Shown one piece after another: positions 24,636-36,513 of a DNA stretch of 64,000 nucleotides (the stretch's first letter is position 1; every line of letters starts with the position of its first letter). The position numbers were made by a program, and so were the translations under genes. The notes beneath the pieces are model-generated. The model saw nothing but the letters and a program-made list of their open reading frames with translations, searched no databases and was not told where the DNA came from. The stretch comes from Metallyticus violacea (taxonomy: Eukaryota > Arthropoda > Insecta > Mantodea > Metallyticidae): the NCBI GenBank assembly GCA_030762175.1, contig CM060831.1:5777001-5841000 (forward strand), read 5' to 3'.

Positions 24636-25535
24636 TAATTATTATTATTATTGAGATTAAACCACAAAATTAATGGTATACTATTAATTAAATAAAATAC
24701 ATTACCACTGTTAGACAAAGCTACACTGTGTCGGTATTTTTAAACATTTTTAAATGTAATCATGTTATAAATTGAGCTCTTGATATCATCTTTACATTCG
24801 TTAAAATAGAGAGAAATAACACAAAGTTTCGAGTTACATTGTGTATTTAAGATGATGATGTTCATATGTTTCATAACACAAAAGCATGTTACTACTTAAA
24901 AACAACTACAATGCACTAAGCAAATATACAGGATCAACAATAAACAAAGGAAATTTACATCGATTTTCATTTGCTAGGAAATTAAATTTAAATGTTATTG
25001 TAGCAAAAATATATAACGCAAACGTTTTCTGAAGGTTATTACATAGCGCTCTTACATACAAATATAATTCTCAAACACATTTTAGATTAATATTTCACAC
25101 CTGCTATCTTCACAACGATGTTTTTATTAAATATAATACATATGCATTGTTACAAATATAGTTTGTATGCAAAATTAATTTATCATTTTATTTTAAAACA
25201 ATAGAGAGAAAAATAAACGCTAAAACCATTTTTAAATGTGAGTTTTCAAGTATGCCCCTATTCCTAATTGCCCGATTTCCATGATTTTGATTTTCATAAA
25301 GTATTTTTCTTATTTTATTTAAATGGTATACACCGATTTTCGTTGCGAAAAAAAAAAAATGGGACCGCTAGAGCGATATTTAAATCCCCCCCCCCTCCCG
25401 CTTTAGGTGAAACACACCTCCAATAGTGTGATTTTGCTGGTTAACGAACTGGACGAATCTTTTATTAATTGATGGTTATGTGCCGGGTTTCGATGATAAA
25501 AAACAAAAATATTCTGCCGCTAGAGTGTTAGCAGA
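24402..25535 (+). repeat. Interspersed repeat family A, copy 4 (target of a PLE)
   Basis: It has 5' end GTCCGTCACGCAGGAACTGAG, TTATTAATTAATAAAATTAA, a microsatellite at 24605-24652 and GAGCTCTTGATATCATC. The subrepeat tail ends GCTAGAGTGTTAGCAGATAT. The sequence is then interrupted by the PLE. The family A 3' motif resumes at about 28518 (CATTGCCATTTCCGATACCTAG). Confidence 0.75.
24605..24652. repeat. AAT/TTA microsatellite inside family A copy 4
   Basis: An AAT run followed by TTA units lies between TTTTTAGAA and GAGATTAAACCAC. It is the same site as in the other copies. Confidence 0.9.
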
Positions 25536-25606
25536 TATATATTAGCTGAATATTAGCTAAATATACAGGACACGTTAGCTTTCTTTCTTATTGCGCTATT
25601 ACTGAT

Positions 25607-28263
25607 GTGTGTCCTAACGGAATATTAATTCAATTGCCATTGTCCGCTATAGCTCCTAGCACTCATAGCCAATTTCACTTATTTAGGCATCATATCTCCC
25701 AACAATTTCTACGGATGATCCTTAATAATTGTCAATATTTGCAGCAATTTCATTTGTCTAAATTAATTAGTTTTATTAAAATTACTTTGGCATGTTCTCC
25801 TAAATATATTACCACAGTTAATAGTATCTTGATGAGTGCTAATAAGTTATTAAGTTCCCTCAAAAAGAAACATCTTCTTAAACTATCGCGGTTATATTTA
25901 CAATATTTAAGAGCAGGTATTCCTTTTCAGTTTACAGCATCTTTTTTCCAAAACTTTTCCCCGCCGCTCGTAGCGTCAGCTCCTGACTTGGCTTCTATTT
26001 TCAATTTACCTCATTCATCTAAATTTTACTCTGGTACTGCATACCAGCAGCCCAATAGCAAATGTACCCCTTGTACATCTCCTACTAGTAATATTGCGGT
26101 TGTTACTTTATCTTCTATTTCACTTTCTGATGCTGATACATTGCTTTTGCAAAAAGGATTATCTTTTGCCTCAACTCCCAAATTTAATCGCCTTAAATTT
26201 GTTTCTGATGGCGTTAAATTTTGCCGTAATTTAAGATGGCGTTACTATTGGCATACTAAATCTTCTCAGCCTACTTCAAATGTTACTCCTTGCCTTCTCA
26301 AATTTCGTTCTCCCTCCAAACTTGAACCTCCTTCTTTACCTTCTAGCCATCCTTTAGAAATGTTTATTAACAGATTTTTAACTTCGATCAGTGATTCTAA
26401 ATTTCTAGATAAGATCACTCCGAAAGACAACTTAACTTTACGTTGTCAGCACTTAAAAGGCTATCTAATAATCCTGATGTTATTATTCTTCCAGCTGATA
26501 AAGGGTCCTCAGTAGTACTACAGGACACTTCTTCCTACAATGCTGAAGCTTACCGACAGCTTCAGGATGTCACTTATTATGAACTATTGCCTTCCGACCC
26601 AACAGTCAATTTTAATGAAGAAATAGCTTCTTTAATTGCTTCTTCAGGTACAGCTGAAGGACTTGGTACTCAAGATATCACTCTTCTTACTCCTCATGTC
26701 CCTCGTACTCCCACCATATATTTTCTCCCTAAAATTCACAAAGAGAACTGTTCAAGCCGCCCAATAGTAGCCAGCTTCGATTCTCCCACTGAACGTATTT
26801 CCGCTCTAGTAGATTGTTTGTTACAGCCATTTGTTACTTCTAGGCCATCCTATATCAAAGATTCCTTCCATTTTTTGAGTTTACTAAAGAAAGTTGACCC
26901 TTCGGCACATTCTGACATACTTCTTGCCACTATCGATGTGACGTCACTCTATACTAACATTCCCCATCATGAAGGATTAGCTGCCGTTAAACACATCTTG
27001 AACTCTCGAGTACCTCCTCATATCCCATCCACAGATTTCATTTGTCATCTTGCTTATCTGGTCCTCACTCGCAATGCGTTTAGTTTTGATAATAAACATT
27101 ATCTGCAAATTAGAGGTACTGCGATGGGCAACAGGATAGCGCCTTCTTATGCCAATCTTTTTATGGCTCGCTTAAAGGAGGAATTTCTTAAGTCAGAACC
27201 TTTGGCACCATTATTATGGCTAAGATATTTGTGCTTTGAACTCATGGCTCAGAATCTCTCCAGCAGTTCCTCCCTAATCTTAACTCCAAGTTTTCAGTTA
27301 AGTTCACTTCTTCTGTCTCTCCCAATGCTGCTACGTTCCTAGATATTGATATTTCTTTATGCAATGGCTCTTTTCTTACGTCTGTGCACATTAAGACTAC
27401 CAATTTACAACAGTATCTTCATTTTGATAGCTGTCATCCCTTGCATATCAAAAGATCTATTCCTTTTTCTCTTTCAATCCGTGGTCATCGTCTTTGTAAC
27501 AACTTTTCATCTCTTGACAAGTATATTAAAAACCCAGCTCAAAAGTTCCAAGACAAAAATTATCCTTCCGCTCTTTTAAAATCCCGTATAATCCCAGCGC
27601 ACAAAACTTTCCAATGCAAATCTAAAACTTCTAATAAGAAATTCATCAACCTTGTTACTACTTATATGCCTGGAATTGAAAGCATCAGACCTATTTTGAA
27701 AGAATGTCACGATACTTTGTTAATGCATCCATCTTTAAATGGTTTTTTTAAATTTGTACCCCGCCTTACTTTTAGAACACCCCCTAACGTTAAAAGTATA
27801 TTTCGCCGAAACCTATCTCCTCCGTTTACCACGTCCCTTTGTTTGCTCATATCCTTGCCAACGTCCTAAATGTAAAACCTGTGCACTAATTATGCCGTGC
27901 AAATCATTCCACAGTCCTAATTTATTCAAGGAATTTAACATTTCTTCATTTGCTACTTGTTCTTACAAGAACGTCGTATATATGTTATCTTGTAAGCTTT
28001 GCAAAGCATTTTATATTGGTTTAACTTCTACTGTTGTTTCGCTACGCATGAACAATCATAGACGTTCTGTTAAAACCAAGTCTCCCTTGCCGGTTGCCCA
28101 ACATGCCTTATCTCACTGTAAGGATTTTGATGATGCTTTTAGTCTAACTCTTATTGATGCGTTACCGACACAATGGTCTGAAAGTTTACTCAGAGATAGA
28201 GAAATGACAGTTATATTTTTACATAAAGCGCGTACACCACTTGGTTTAAATCTTACATATTAG
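25607..28263 (+). pseudogene. PLE family P1 protein: reverse transcriptase plus C-terminal GIY-YIG endonuclease, frameshifted
   Basis: The protein would copy PLE RNA and cut target DNA. The N-terminal part is in frame from 25607 (LSDADTLLLQKGLSF motif). After a frame change near 26450 the RT begins with VIILPADKGSSVVL, then YFLPKIHKENCSSRPIVAS, ATIDVTSLYTNIPH and IRGTAMGNRIAPSYANLFM. These are standard PLE RT motifs. At 27215-27240 the catalytic Y-x-DD motif should follow LLWLRY, but the aspartates are gone. Two more frame changes follow (about 27240 and 27800). The C-terminal part has the CQRPKCKTC cysteine motif and the GIY-YIG core VVYMLSCKLCKAFYIG, LRMNNHRRS and SESLLRDRE. C-terminal GIY-YIG plus the Cys motif recalls Neptune-like PLEs. 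The copy is inactive. Confidence 0.85.
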
Positions 28264-28372
28264 TTGTTATCTTCCCACACACTCATTTCTAGTTTCATCT
28301 GCTTCCATGCATAACGTTACCTTCGATACTCAATATTTACTTTTATCTCTTTCACTTGTCTAGCTTTTTGCC

Positions 28373-28411
28373 ATTGAAGAACTCGCAGTAGTTCGAAATA
28401 TAGCAAGTGTG
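28373..28411 (+). other. PLE P1 3' hairpin, hammerhead-like
   Basis: TTGAAGAACTCGCAGTAG followed by TTCGAAATATAGC gives a GAACU/AGUUC stem between a UGAAGA-like box and GAAA. Hammerhead catalytic cores read CUGANGA, helix II, GAAA, and PLEs are known to carry hammerhead ribozymes. The first base is U, not C, so activity is doubtful. Confidence 0.35.
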
Positions 28412-28517
28412 ACTTTTTCTCAGTGTTTTATCCTTATCTACTTTTATTATTACTGTTAATTTGTTACATTGTTAATAGTGTTACTTTATTATTATTATTT
28501 TTCATTTATATATATAT

Positions 28518-28570
28518 TCATTGCCATTTCCGATACCTAGTAGATAGAATCAATGGAAATTTGAAGAAAA
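28518..28570 (+). repeat. Family A 3' end, continuation of copy 4 after the PLE
   Basis: CATTGCCATTTCCGATACCTAGTAGATAGAATCAATGG matches, with few changes, the family A 3' motif at about 38450-38490 (CATTGTCATTTTCGGTGCCT, GTAGGTAGGATCGATG). Confidence 0.65.
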
Positions 28571-28574
28571 ATTT

Positions 28575-29460
28575 CAAAACACCTTTTAATTTAACAACCG
28601 CACAAAATACACGAGTTCCACTTTTTTCAACGTTTGTTGCTAAATCACACATCCAAATTATTTCCCTCAAACACAGTATTGACGGCCTCGCTTAAACCGT
28701 AATTTTACAATAGAATTTTAGTGTCTTATTTTTCTCCAACATTTATACCTGTGTTTCCCTATTTTGGGAACAACTGCACTTACTATTAAAAGAAACTGCG
28801 ATAAATGGAAGGCATACAAAATGGTTATTTTTTCAATGAGGATACGGTCGCCATACTGTTAAATGTGGTACCAGCAGTTTCTCCAGCTCCGACCAAATAT
28901 ATGGGAATATTTACTCGTCTGCTTGCGCTGAAATATTCTGGTTTTCACAGACATGAAAAATGCAGTCTGTACTTTCCTCTCAGATAGATTATTACGTAGT
29001 GTAAATTGCATTTGCAAGAGGAGATCTGGAGAAAGCGCAAGTGCTGTTGCTATTTGCAAAGTGACCGATGTATCTACGTAGTTATTAAATAAACAAGTTC
29101 ACATTTTGTTTAGCTGTGCTTCAAAACTTAATTAAACAGAGTAACTTATACATTAAAAATATAAAATCCTGGTGATGAAACATTTACCTCCTTACTTATT
29201 TTTAACTATGAATTATTTAAGTTCAAAATGGCAACCCTCCCCCCATCAAAAAAATAATAACCTTTGCTGAAATGACCGCCACATCAAATGTTTTCTTAAC
29301 ACAAGAACCTCTTTGAAGCATTTGTCTGCAATAAGGGAAAGGTATACACATCTAAAGTTGACATTTTCAAATAAAAATACCGGTAGAATAAACAAGAAAC
29401 AAAGCTTTGCCCAATTACGCCGTGCCATATAGGCAACTTCTGTTGCCTTTATAAAGTACG
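28575..29460. other. Unassigned intergenic DNA
   Basis: No protein-like frame, recognised repeat or RNA motif is visible. Confidence 0.3.
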
Positions 29461-29542
<82 letters not shown>

Positions 29543-29549
29543 CAGCAGC

Positions 29550-29580
<31 letters not shown>

Positions 29581-29974
29581 ATAGTGGTAGTAGTGGTAGT
29601 GCTAGTAGTAGTAGTAGTAGTTGTTGTAGTAGTAGCAGTAGTAGTAGCAGTAGTAGTAATAGTAGTAGTAATAGTAGTAGTAGTAGTAGTAGTAATAGTA
29701 GTAGTAGTAGTAATAGTAGTAGTAGTAGTAGTAGTAATAGTAATAGTATTAATAGTAGTAGCGGTGGTGGTAGTAGTAGCGGTGGTGGTAGTAGTAGCAG
29801 TAGTAGTAATAGTAGTAGTAATAGTAATAGAAGTAGTAGCAGTAGTAGTAATAGTAGTAGTAATAGTAATAGAAGTAGTAGTAATAGTCGTAGTAGCAGT
29901 AGAGTCCTATAGAAGTAGTAGTAGTACTATAGTAGTAGTAGCAGTAGTAGTACTATAGTAGTAGTAGCAGTAGC

Positions 29975-30009
<35 letters not shown>

Positions 30010-30082
30010 CAGTAGTAGTGATAGTAGTAGTAGTAAGAGTAATAGTAGTAGTGGTGGTGGTAGGTGGTAGTAGTATTAGTAT

Positions 30083-30143
<61 letters not shown>

Positions 30144-30144
30144 G

Positions 30145-30220
<76 letters not shown>

Positions 30221-30243
30221 CAGTAGTGGTGGTGGTGGTAGTG

Positions 30244-30299
<56 letters not shown>

Positions 30300-30304
30300 C
30301 GTAC

Positions 30305-30343
<39 letters not shown>

Positions 30344-30371
30344 CAGTAGTAGTGGTGGTGGTAGTAGTACT
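29461..30371. repeat. Giant TAG/GTA trinucleotide array with GTG and AGC variants
   Basis: About 910 bp of nearly pure (TAG)n/(GTA)n begins with a CAG run and holds blocks of GGT, AGC and AAT variants. The plus strand is almost free of C. All overlapping open frames (poly-Ser, poly-Val, poly-Thr) are artefacts. Confidence 0.97.
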
Positions 30372-30374
30372 ACA

Positions 30375-31785
30375 AGTAGGTGTATCCTTATTGTTATAAA
30401 ATTCTATATACACATTACAAATATTTTATGCACGGGTCGTAAGCCGTACATGCTTGTGTATGTTACATAATTAGAAATAATAATAAGTTTAATAATAATT
30501 AAAAATGGAAATAGTCATATTTACAGATATTTATAATTATATTAGTGTTATTCCGTAATAAACAGAAAATAAATTGCTTCTTGCTTCGGGCACATTGGTT
30601 AGCAAAATTCACGTATTCTATCAATTGATGTTGTTCGCAAACAAGTCCCAGAATGCCAATCGACCTCTAATTTATAAAAGTTTTCTGGAAACAGCGTTTT
30701 TCTCAAGTGTTTCCAGCCGGTATATTCGGCCAGAATATGTACCCATTCCTCATCCCTTCCATGAGAAGGGCAGATTCTCTCACCAGAACTATCCGTTATT
30801 TTTTGAGTCTTCCAATTTCCCAGTCTCTAAGCTAAAGGAGACTTTCATGTTACATTCTGCCTCGATTTCCTGCCTGCTGATATGCTCTAGCCTTGTTCTA
30901 ACTTACTTCTGTATATTTTATTATTACATTGCCTCGTTTCCATTATGTTTGTCCAAAATGTGTCCCTCATATATGCGTAATCTTTCTCCGATGTAATTAA
31001 CCTGAACACTTTCACAGTTTGAGTTATTATTTTCCACATTTCGGCTTTGTCTTCGTAATTTTGACGGAGAATAGCCCAGATAGCTCTTCTTTATACTAAT
31101 TAATTAAATGCAGCAATGTCACTTTGTTTTGAATACTATGTGGCAAAACATGATGCTATTTCTTGGCTTAAATATACGATTTAAAATACATGCCCTGCAT
31201 CAACAAACAGTCCACAGAGTAATAAATATCCAACAGCCTTCTCCATGCTCGGTTAAAGTCGCTACACTAGTAATTTTGACAAGTGACTAACGACCAAATT
31301 TTACGATTCTGCCATTGTGGAACCTGTCACTTTTTTTTTTTTTTTTTTGTGCAGCAAATTTGTTGGTGTCAAATATCGTAGGCATATACTATTTTAATAT
31401 CTCTTCTTTATAGAATCTCTCATCTTTCCATATATTGCTTGCTGCATATACCTACTCCATATATGTTACTTGAGAATGTACCACAGCTAATATATAACCA
31501 TTGATCCGTTTTTCAGAAGTCGCCCCTTTTAGTCTACGAATAATTCCCAATAATGAAGATTTTTTTTCCTGTTATGTTCAATATGTGTCTCATGGCACTG
31601 TACTATCAAATGACGCAACAATATACATTTAGGGGGAAACTTGTTTCAATTAAGTCTACGAACATTTACCACACTGCCTTGATGATGTGCATACTTGCCC
31701 GTAAATGTGAACAATTTACAGTTAAATTGGGGAAATATTTTTCCCCTAATGACATCGCTGTCCTTTCAGGCTTGTAGGATGTTTT
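30375..31785. other. Unassigned intergenic DNA
   Basis: The plus-strand open frame at 30574-30996 (140 codons) has no recognisable domain and no splice or promoter support. A minus-strand frame at about 31090-30910 (RAIWAILRQNYEDKAEMWK) looks protein-like and may be an old transposon fragment, but I cannot assign it. Confidence 0.3.
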
Positions 31786-31789
31786 CCCA

Positions 31790-32050
31790 CACTGACGAGA
31801 GTGTAGCCGACTTCTCAGGTTGGGATGTCTGAAAGACGCAGTTGCGATATACCTATGATAGCTGTCGGGGGGATAGATGATAATTTGGCAAAATAAAATC
31901 CGGGGACTTTGTGACCCAAGTCTCCCAAACATTCACTTTAAGACCAAGGGGAAAACTGACCCATTTAGGAATCGAACTCCAGTCCCGCTTAAAAAGCACG
32001 AATGCTATCATTAGAAGGTCTGTTACCAAGCAACAAGGCAAATAACCAGT
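31790..32050 (-). mobile_element. Possible tRNA-derived SINE, family S6 (single copy here)
   Basis: On the minus strand, TTGCTTGGTAACAGACC, TAATGATAGCATTCGTGC and the B-box-like GGAGTTCGATTCCTAAA are arranged like a tRNA head. A body continues to the 31800 region. There is no second copy in this window, so the call rests on the internal promoter words only. Confidence 0.4.
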
Positions 32051-32079
32051 AATTGTGAACATTTTCCACTGTAACCATA

Positions 32080-32680
32080 ATAAGGTTGAAATGTATTTTA
32101 TTAGGTTGGGATGTATATAATTAGTTTGACATGTATTTAATTATGTTGGTATTTAATTAATTAAATTGAAATGCATTTAATTAGACTGAAATGTATGTAA
32201 TTAAATTGAAATATTTTTATTAGTTGATTAGTATATTTGACACGGATTTAATTAAGTTGAGTTGTATAAAATTAGATTGACATGTATTTTATTAGGTCGA
32301 TATGCATTTATTAAGATGAAATGTATTTAATTTGATTTAAGTGCATATAATTAGGCTGATATGTATATTTAATTAGATTTAAATGTAAGTAAATAAATTG
32401 AAATGAAATGTATTTAATAGCTCGATAGGTATTTAATTAGGTTGACACGTATTTGTTAAGGTTGAAATATTTTTAATTGTGTTTAAATGTTTTTAAATAG
32501 GTGATATGTTATGTTACCATAAATTTAATTACGCTAACCCATATTTAATTTGATTGACATGAATTTAATTAGGTTAAAATGTATTTAATGGTATGTACAT
32601 GAATTTTATTAAGTTGGCATGTACATATATAATTAGGCTGGTACGTTGAAATGTATTTAATATTGTATTGACATGTATAA
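32080..32680. repeat. Degenerate 20-bp minisatellite
   Basis: About 30 diverged units of ATGTATTTAATTAGGTTGAA run in tandem with small length changes. Neighbouring units differ at several positions, so the array is old. Confidence 0.9.
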
Positions 32681-33337
32681 CGGTAGTACAAACTGTAAAT
32701 GTTGTAATTGCCACTTCCAATTGCAGATGTAATAAATATATGCATATGACAACTGTATACTGTAGTGTAAAAACAATGCGATTGTATTCTGCATAGTCTT
32801 TCCAATTAAAATTGAACTATTTTGTATGCCATGTTAAGCAAAATTACAAAAAACAAACAAACAAACAAACAAACAAACAAACAAAAAAACCGGCATGATG
32901 TATTTAAAAAAAATGCAATACAAATGCTAAAGAAAACGATAGATGGGACATATCGTACACGAATCAGTAAAAGTCCATCTACTTATGAAAAAAGTTTATT
33001 TTGTTCGTCAGGATTTATTTATTCGAGTAGTTAATGTTGGGCTAGGTGTTTTCAACTGCAAACTAAAGTTCACAAGATGATTTCATTTGTATGTTATCTC
33101 TTTCCCAGCAGAATTGTATCCGCACTCCTGCGTTAACCGTCAGTTTCCAGGAATGAAGACCTGGCAGTCGCCATAAAGTGACCTGGTCGAGCATTCCTTC
33201 GAGTAACTCAACGCGTAGTCTGCTTGCTTCCTGCTAGGGTAGAAAGTTACGCAACGTCATTGTTATCAGAACGCTGACACATACATCACGCCATCAAACA
33301 TTTAATACCTCACAACAAGCATTCAGGCTATACTACA

Positions 33338-33895
33338 CCCCAGGGACCGTTAAGGCGAGGACTCTTAGTTCGATTCCCACCAGGACCGTCCTCCCTGACT
33401 TGAGTTTTTTATTTTTTCAGTCTTCATTAATGGCAAATGCAGGGGAGTTACCCTAAACTTAGGCTTGGAACTTTTTCTTCCTTAAAAAAGGAAAATTATT
33501 TCCCAGTTTTCATTTCACCTCATGTCTGCATATAGTCGGTCCTGGTGGTGTAGTGAAAACCATTGCCTTCTAAATCCCAAGATCGTGGGTTCGATCCCAG
33601 TCAGGATCGATGGATTTTTTCGGGCGTAAAAATCCTAAGTTCTTCCTTCGGAAGGGAAGTAAAGCCGTGGGTCCCGTGTCGTACATTTACGGCACGATAA
33701 AGAACCTCAAGCCTAAAAAAAAGAGGTCTCTGAGTAACATTTGACGCCCTGAATTGAATGGGACGCTGATGACTTGAGATGTTAAAGAGCGTCCGTAAAT
33801 AAACCAAATCAACATCTCATGTATCGTCAGTATCTACCGTCTGTGATGCCTTAATAATTAAAAAAGTAGTTAAACACCATTAAAAAGGCTGTACG
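33338..33895 (+). mobile_element. SINE family S1 split by a nested SINE S2
   Basis: The tRNA-like head (GTTAAGGCGAGGACTCTTAG, GTTCGATTCCCACC) and body (CAGGACCGTCCTCCCTGACT, TACCCTAAACTTAGG) run to 33535. The S1 3' part resumes at about 33812 (ATCTCATGTATCGTCAGT ... GTTAAACACCATT). The inserted piece is an S2 SINE. Confidence 0.85.
33536..33811 (+). mobile_element. tRNA-derived SINE, family S2, nested in S1
   Basis: The head (TGGTGTAGTGAAAACCATTG, B box GGGTTCGATCCC) is followed by CGGGCGTAAAAATCCTAAG, GGGAAGTAAAGCCGTGGG, ACATTTACGGCACGATAA and the end AGCGTCCGTAAATAAACC. Flanking CACCTCATGT and CATCTCATGT suggest a target-site duplication of about 10 bp. Other copies are at 37613-37927, 53690-53850 and 54727-54905. 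Confidence 0.85.
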
Positions 33896-34924
33896 GCTGG
33901 TAATAATTAAATACTCCTTTTTAATCATTTAACATCAATATGATGCAATAGATTTCGTCAAAAGTCACAGTTTAATTTTCCATGACATAACATAAGAACA
34001 AATTTTAAACTAGCAAATACAATAAAATACAACGATTGAGTTAGACTATAGCAAATATAATTACAAAAAAGATACCATCTGTAAGCAAATCATATCCCAC
34101 ACAATAAATTATATGCAGCTTAAATCATCATCAAATTCATTTATACTGTACAAAAGTACATTTTTGAAAGTTTTCATGCTCATATTTCTTATTTGTGGTG
34201 GGGGTTTATTGTACAGTCTTACACCCATAGTTTATGACTATTTATATAGACAATTTTATGTACGAAACATCCAGGTCATTTATACATACCGGCTGAATCA
34301 TCTAAAACTTCACCGCGATATTTCTGAAACGGAAGGGGCTGCTTTCACATAATTAAAGTTTAATTGCAGCCCATACACAGATGCTAATAATTATTAGAAT
34401 GCGTATTTCTTGAAATAAGTTGCATTTTTTCAAACGGAACAATTTCTATTGACATTAAGAAAATAACTCTAGAGGAAATTAGAATGTCAATGATGTTTTC
34501 TTTCATGGTTGTAATGAAGTAGTTTACGGGATATAGTAATATGAACATTTTAAATATCTATAACCTGCTCATTCAGCATATTTGACCCTTTAGACATTTC
34601 TCTGTGGGGAAAACCAAAAGACACTGTCTACAACAACATGCCGAATACACCAGAAGATATGAAACGACGTATTACAGCTGCCTGTTCTGAAACTTCAGCT
34701 GAAATGCTGCAACAATCTTTACATGACAGACGGGAAACATTTTATTGTTGCTGGTGGTCTTCTTTTTGGCCGTAACTTGTGAAAGCCAGTTTTCTTCTTC
34801 TTCTTCTTCTTCTTCAGAATTCATAGAATTTGTTTATTCACTTTCATATTTCTTATGAGAGTGCTGGCACATGGTACATAAAAACACACAAGCACAAAAC
34901 GCAACATCTGTTTTTTGCAAGTAC

Positions 34925-34925
<1 letters not shown>

Positions 34926-34963
<38 letters not shown>

Positions 34964-34964
34964 G
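34926..34964. repeat. (GAAA)n microsatellite
   Basis: About nine AAAG/GAAA units, followed by short (AC)n. Confidence 0.95.
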
Positions 34965-35005
34965 GGAGAAAAAAACACACACACACCTACACACTAAATA
35001 AAAAA

Positions 35006-35510
35006 GGTTCGTCAAGCAGGTACTGCGTAAACTAAGCGAATTCCTCAAAAAGTTGAATAATTTTAAAAAAGTAATATAAATCCAAATAAGGTCTTACTAA
35101 TTAATGAATTGAAATAAGTTATTGCATTGCTGTGTGGTATTAGGGGAACAAGATTTCAATTCATGCAATCTATCAGTATTAACAAAAGAAAAAATAATAT
35201 TATTATTAATTAAATAAAATATATGACAACTGATAGACAAAGCTGTACTGTGTGGGTATTTTTAAACATTTTTAAATGTAACCATGTTTATGAATTGAGC
35301 CCTTGATACCATCTTTACATCACTTAAAAAGAGAACAATAACAGAAAGTTTCCAGTTACATTGTGTATTGAATATGATGTTCATATGTTTCAGTAAAACA
35401 AAAACATGTTACTATTCAGAAATAATTACAATGTACTACCAAATATACACAATCAACAATAAATAATCGAAAGTTTAATCTATTTTCATTAATTTGGTAT
35501 CACAGTCATT
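35006..35510 (+). repeat. Interspersed repeat family A, copy 5 (3'-shortened)
   Basis: It starts GGTTCGTCAAGCAGGTACTGCG, then AACTAAGCGAATTCCTCA, TTAGGGGAACA and GAATTGAGCCCTTGATACCA. It stops after CAATAAATAATCGAAAG, before the subrepeat tail. Confidence 0.75.
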
Positions 35511-35741
35511 ATTAATAATATTTACGAGTATATAAATTTGGAACACAATTTATGAAGAAAATTATTAAGCTCATTAGATGTTATCAAAATTTTTGTCTGG
35601 CTTATGCTCATGTCCAGTTGCCGCCTTTTTTTTTTTTTTAAATCCGTTATTTTTTACGTTTATTAACAGTCTTTTGTACTAAAATAATAATTTCCAATTT
35701 CTTGTTTTTGAATTTTTATATCTATTGAGACCAGTAGAATA

Positions 35742-36012
35742 CCGCTATGGGTGGCCGAGTCGTTAAGGTGCGGATTCGTGAGCGCGTGGTCTGGGGTTCA
35801 ATTTCCGCCAGGACCGTTCTCCCTGACTGAGGTTTTTTTCCAGTAGTCATAAAAGGCAAATAACAGGGGAGTACTCTAAATTTAGGTCTGGGACGCTTCC
35901 CTCTTTAAAAAACTCCTTTTCCAATATATCATTTGGTCTCATGTATCATCAGTGTCCACAGCCTGTGAGGCCTCAGCAGTGAAAATGGACGTTAAACACT
36001 TTTAAATAATTA
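35742..36012 (+). mobile_element. tRNA-derived SINE, family S1
   Basis: It runs from CCGCTATGGGTGGCCGAGTC through the B-box-like GGGGTTCAATTTCC and CAGGACCGTTCTCCCTGACT to GAAAATGGACGTTAAACACT. The copy is close to full length. The head resembles a leucine- or serine-type tRNA, a class with a long variable arm. Confidence 0.85.
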
Positions 36013-36450
36013 ATAGAATACTCCAGATTTAGCGGAAGTGCGAGGGATAGTCAATAACTACTGATAACGCTTTTTTTACTTAGAAGTATAGATACACTGG
36101 ACAGAATCAAGGTTGGTGCAGTCTTTTTTGAAGTGGTCCTCTTGATTTGTATGTACATGACCCAACTTGTCTGCCAGACTTGGAAAACAATTTAAAACTT
36201 TCTTCTTTGTCATCTTCTGAACTTCCGCAGTATTTAAACGACAGCTGTTGGTGAACCCAAATACCTGGCCCCGCAGTTCGTTTTTGAGACGAAGGAACTG
36301 AAAGAGGTTCGTCACGCAGGAGCTGCGCAAACTAAGCGAATTCCTCAGCAACTTAAATAACTTTAAATGAAAATGGATATAAAATCCAAATTAGACCTTA
36401 TTAATCAATGAAATGAAATGAGTTATGGCATTACAAATCACATTTTTAGA

Positions 36451-36453
<3 letters not shown>

Positions 36454-36513
<60 letters not shown>
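36454..36513. repeat. (TTA)n microsatellite inside family A copy 6
   Basis: A perfect TTA run between CATTTTTAGAA and a GTTGTTTTTGTAG end. It occupies the same internal site as in copies 1, 2 and 4. Confidence 0.95.

Larger units (their letters stand above)
25536..28518 (+). mobile_element. Penelope-like retroelement, family P1, near full length
   Basis: It holds a broken coding region (25607-28263) and a 3' untranslated part with a small hairpin. It ends in ATTTATATATATATT at about 28505-28518. The left flank (GCTAGAGTGTTAGCAGATAT) and right flank (CATTGCCATTTCCGATACCT) belong to one family A copy, so the element sits inside it. Related 3' ends are at 16370-16548 and 43768-44410. Confidence 0.85.

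Noticed and set aside
29584..30470. Four long open frames rich in Val, Ser or Thr
   Set aside because: All three frames of a TAG/GTA array stay open because of its composition; no start context, splice sites or domain.
30574..30996. 140-codon open frame as a gene
   Set aside because: No domain, no splice or promoter support, and Ser/Phe/Leu-rich composition typical of AT-rich chance frames.
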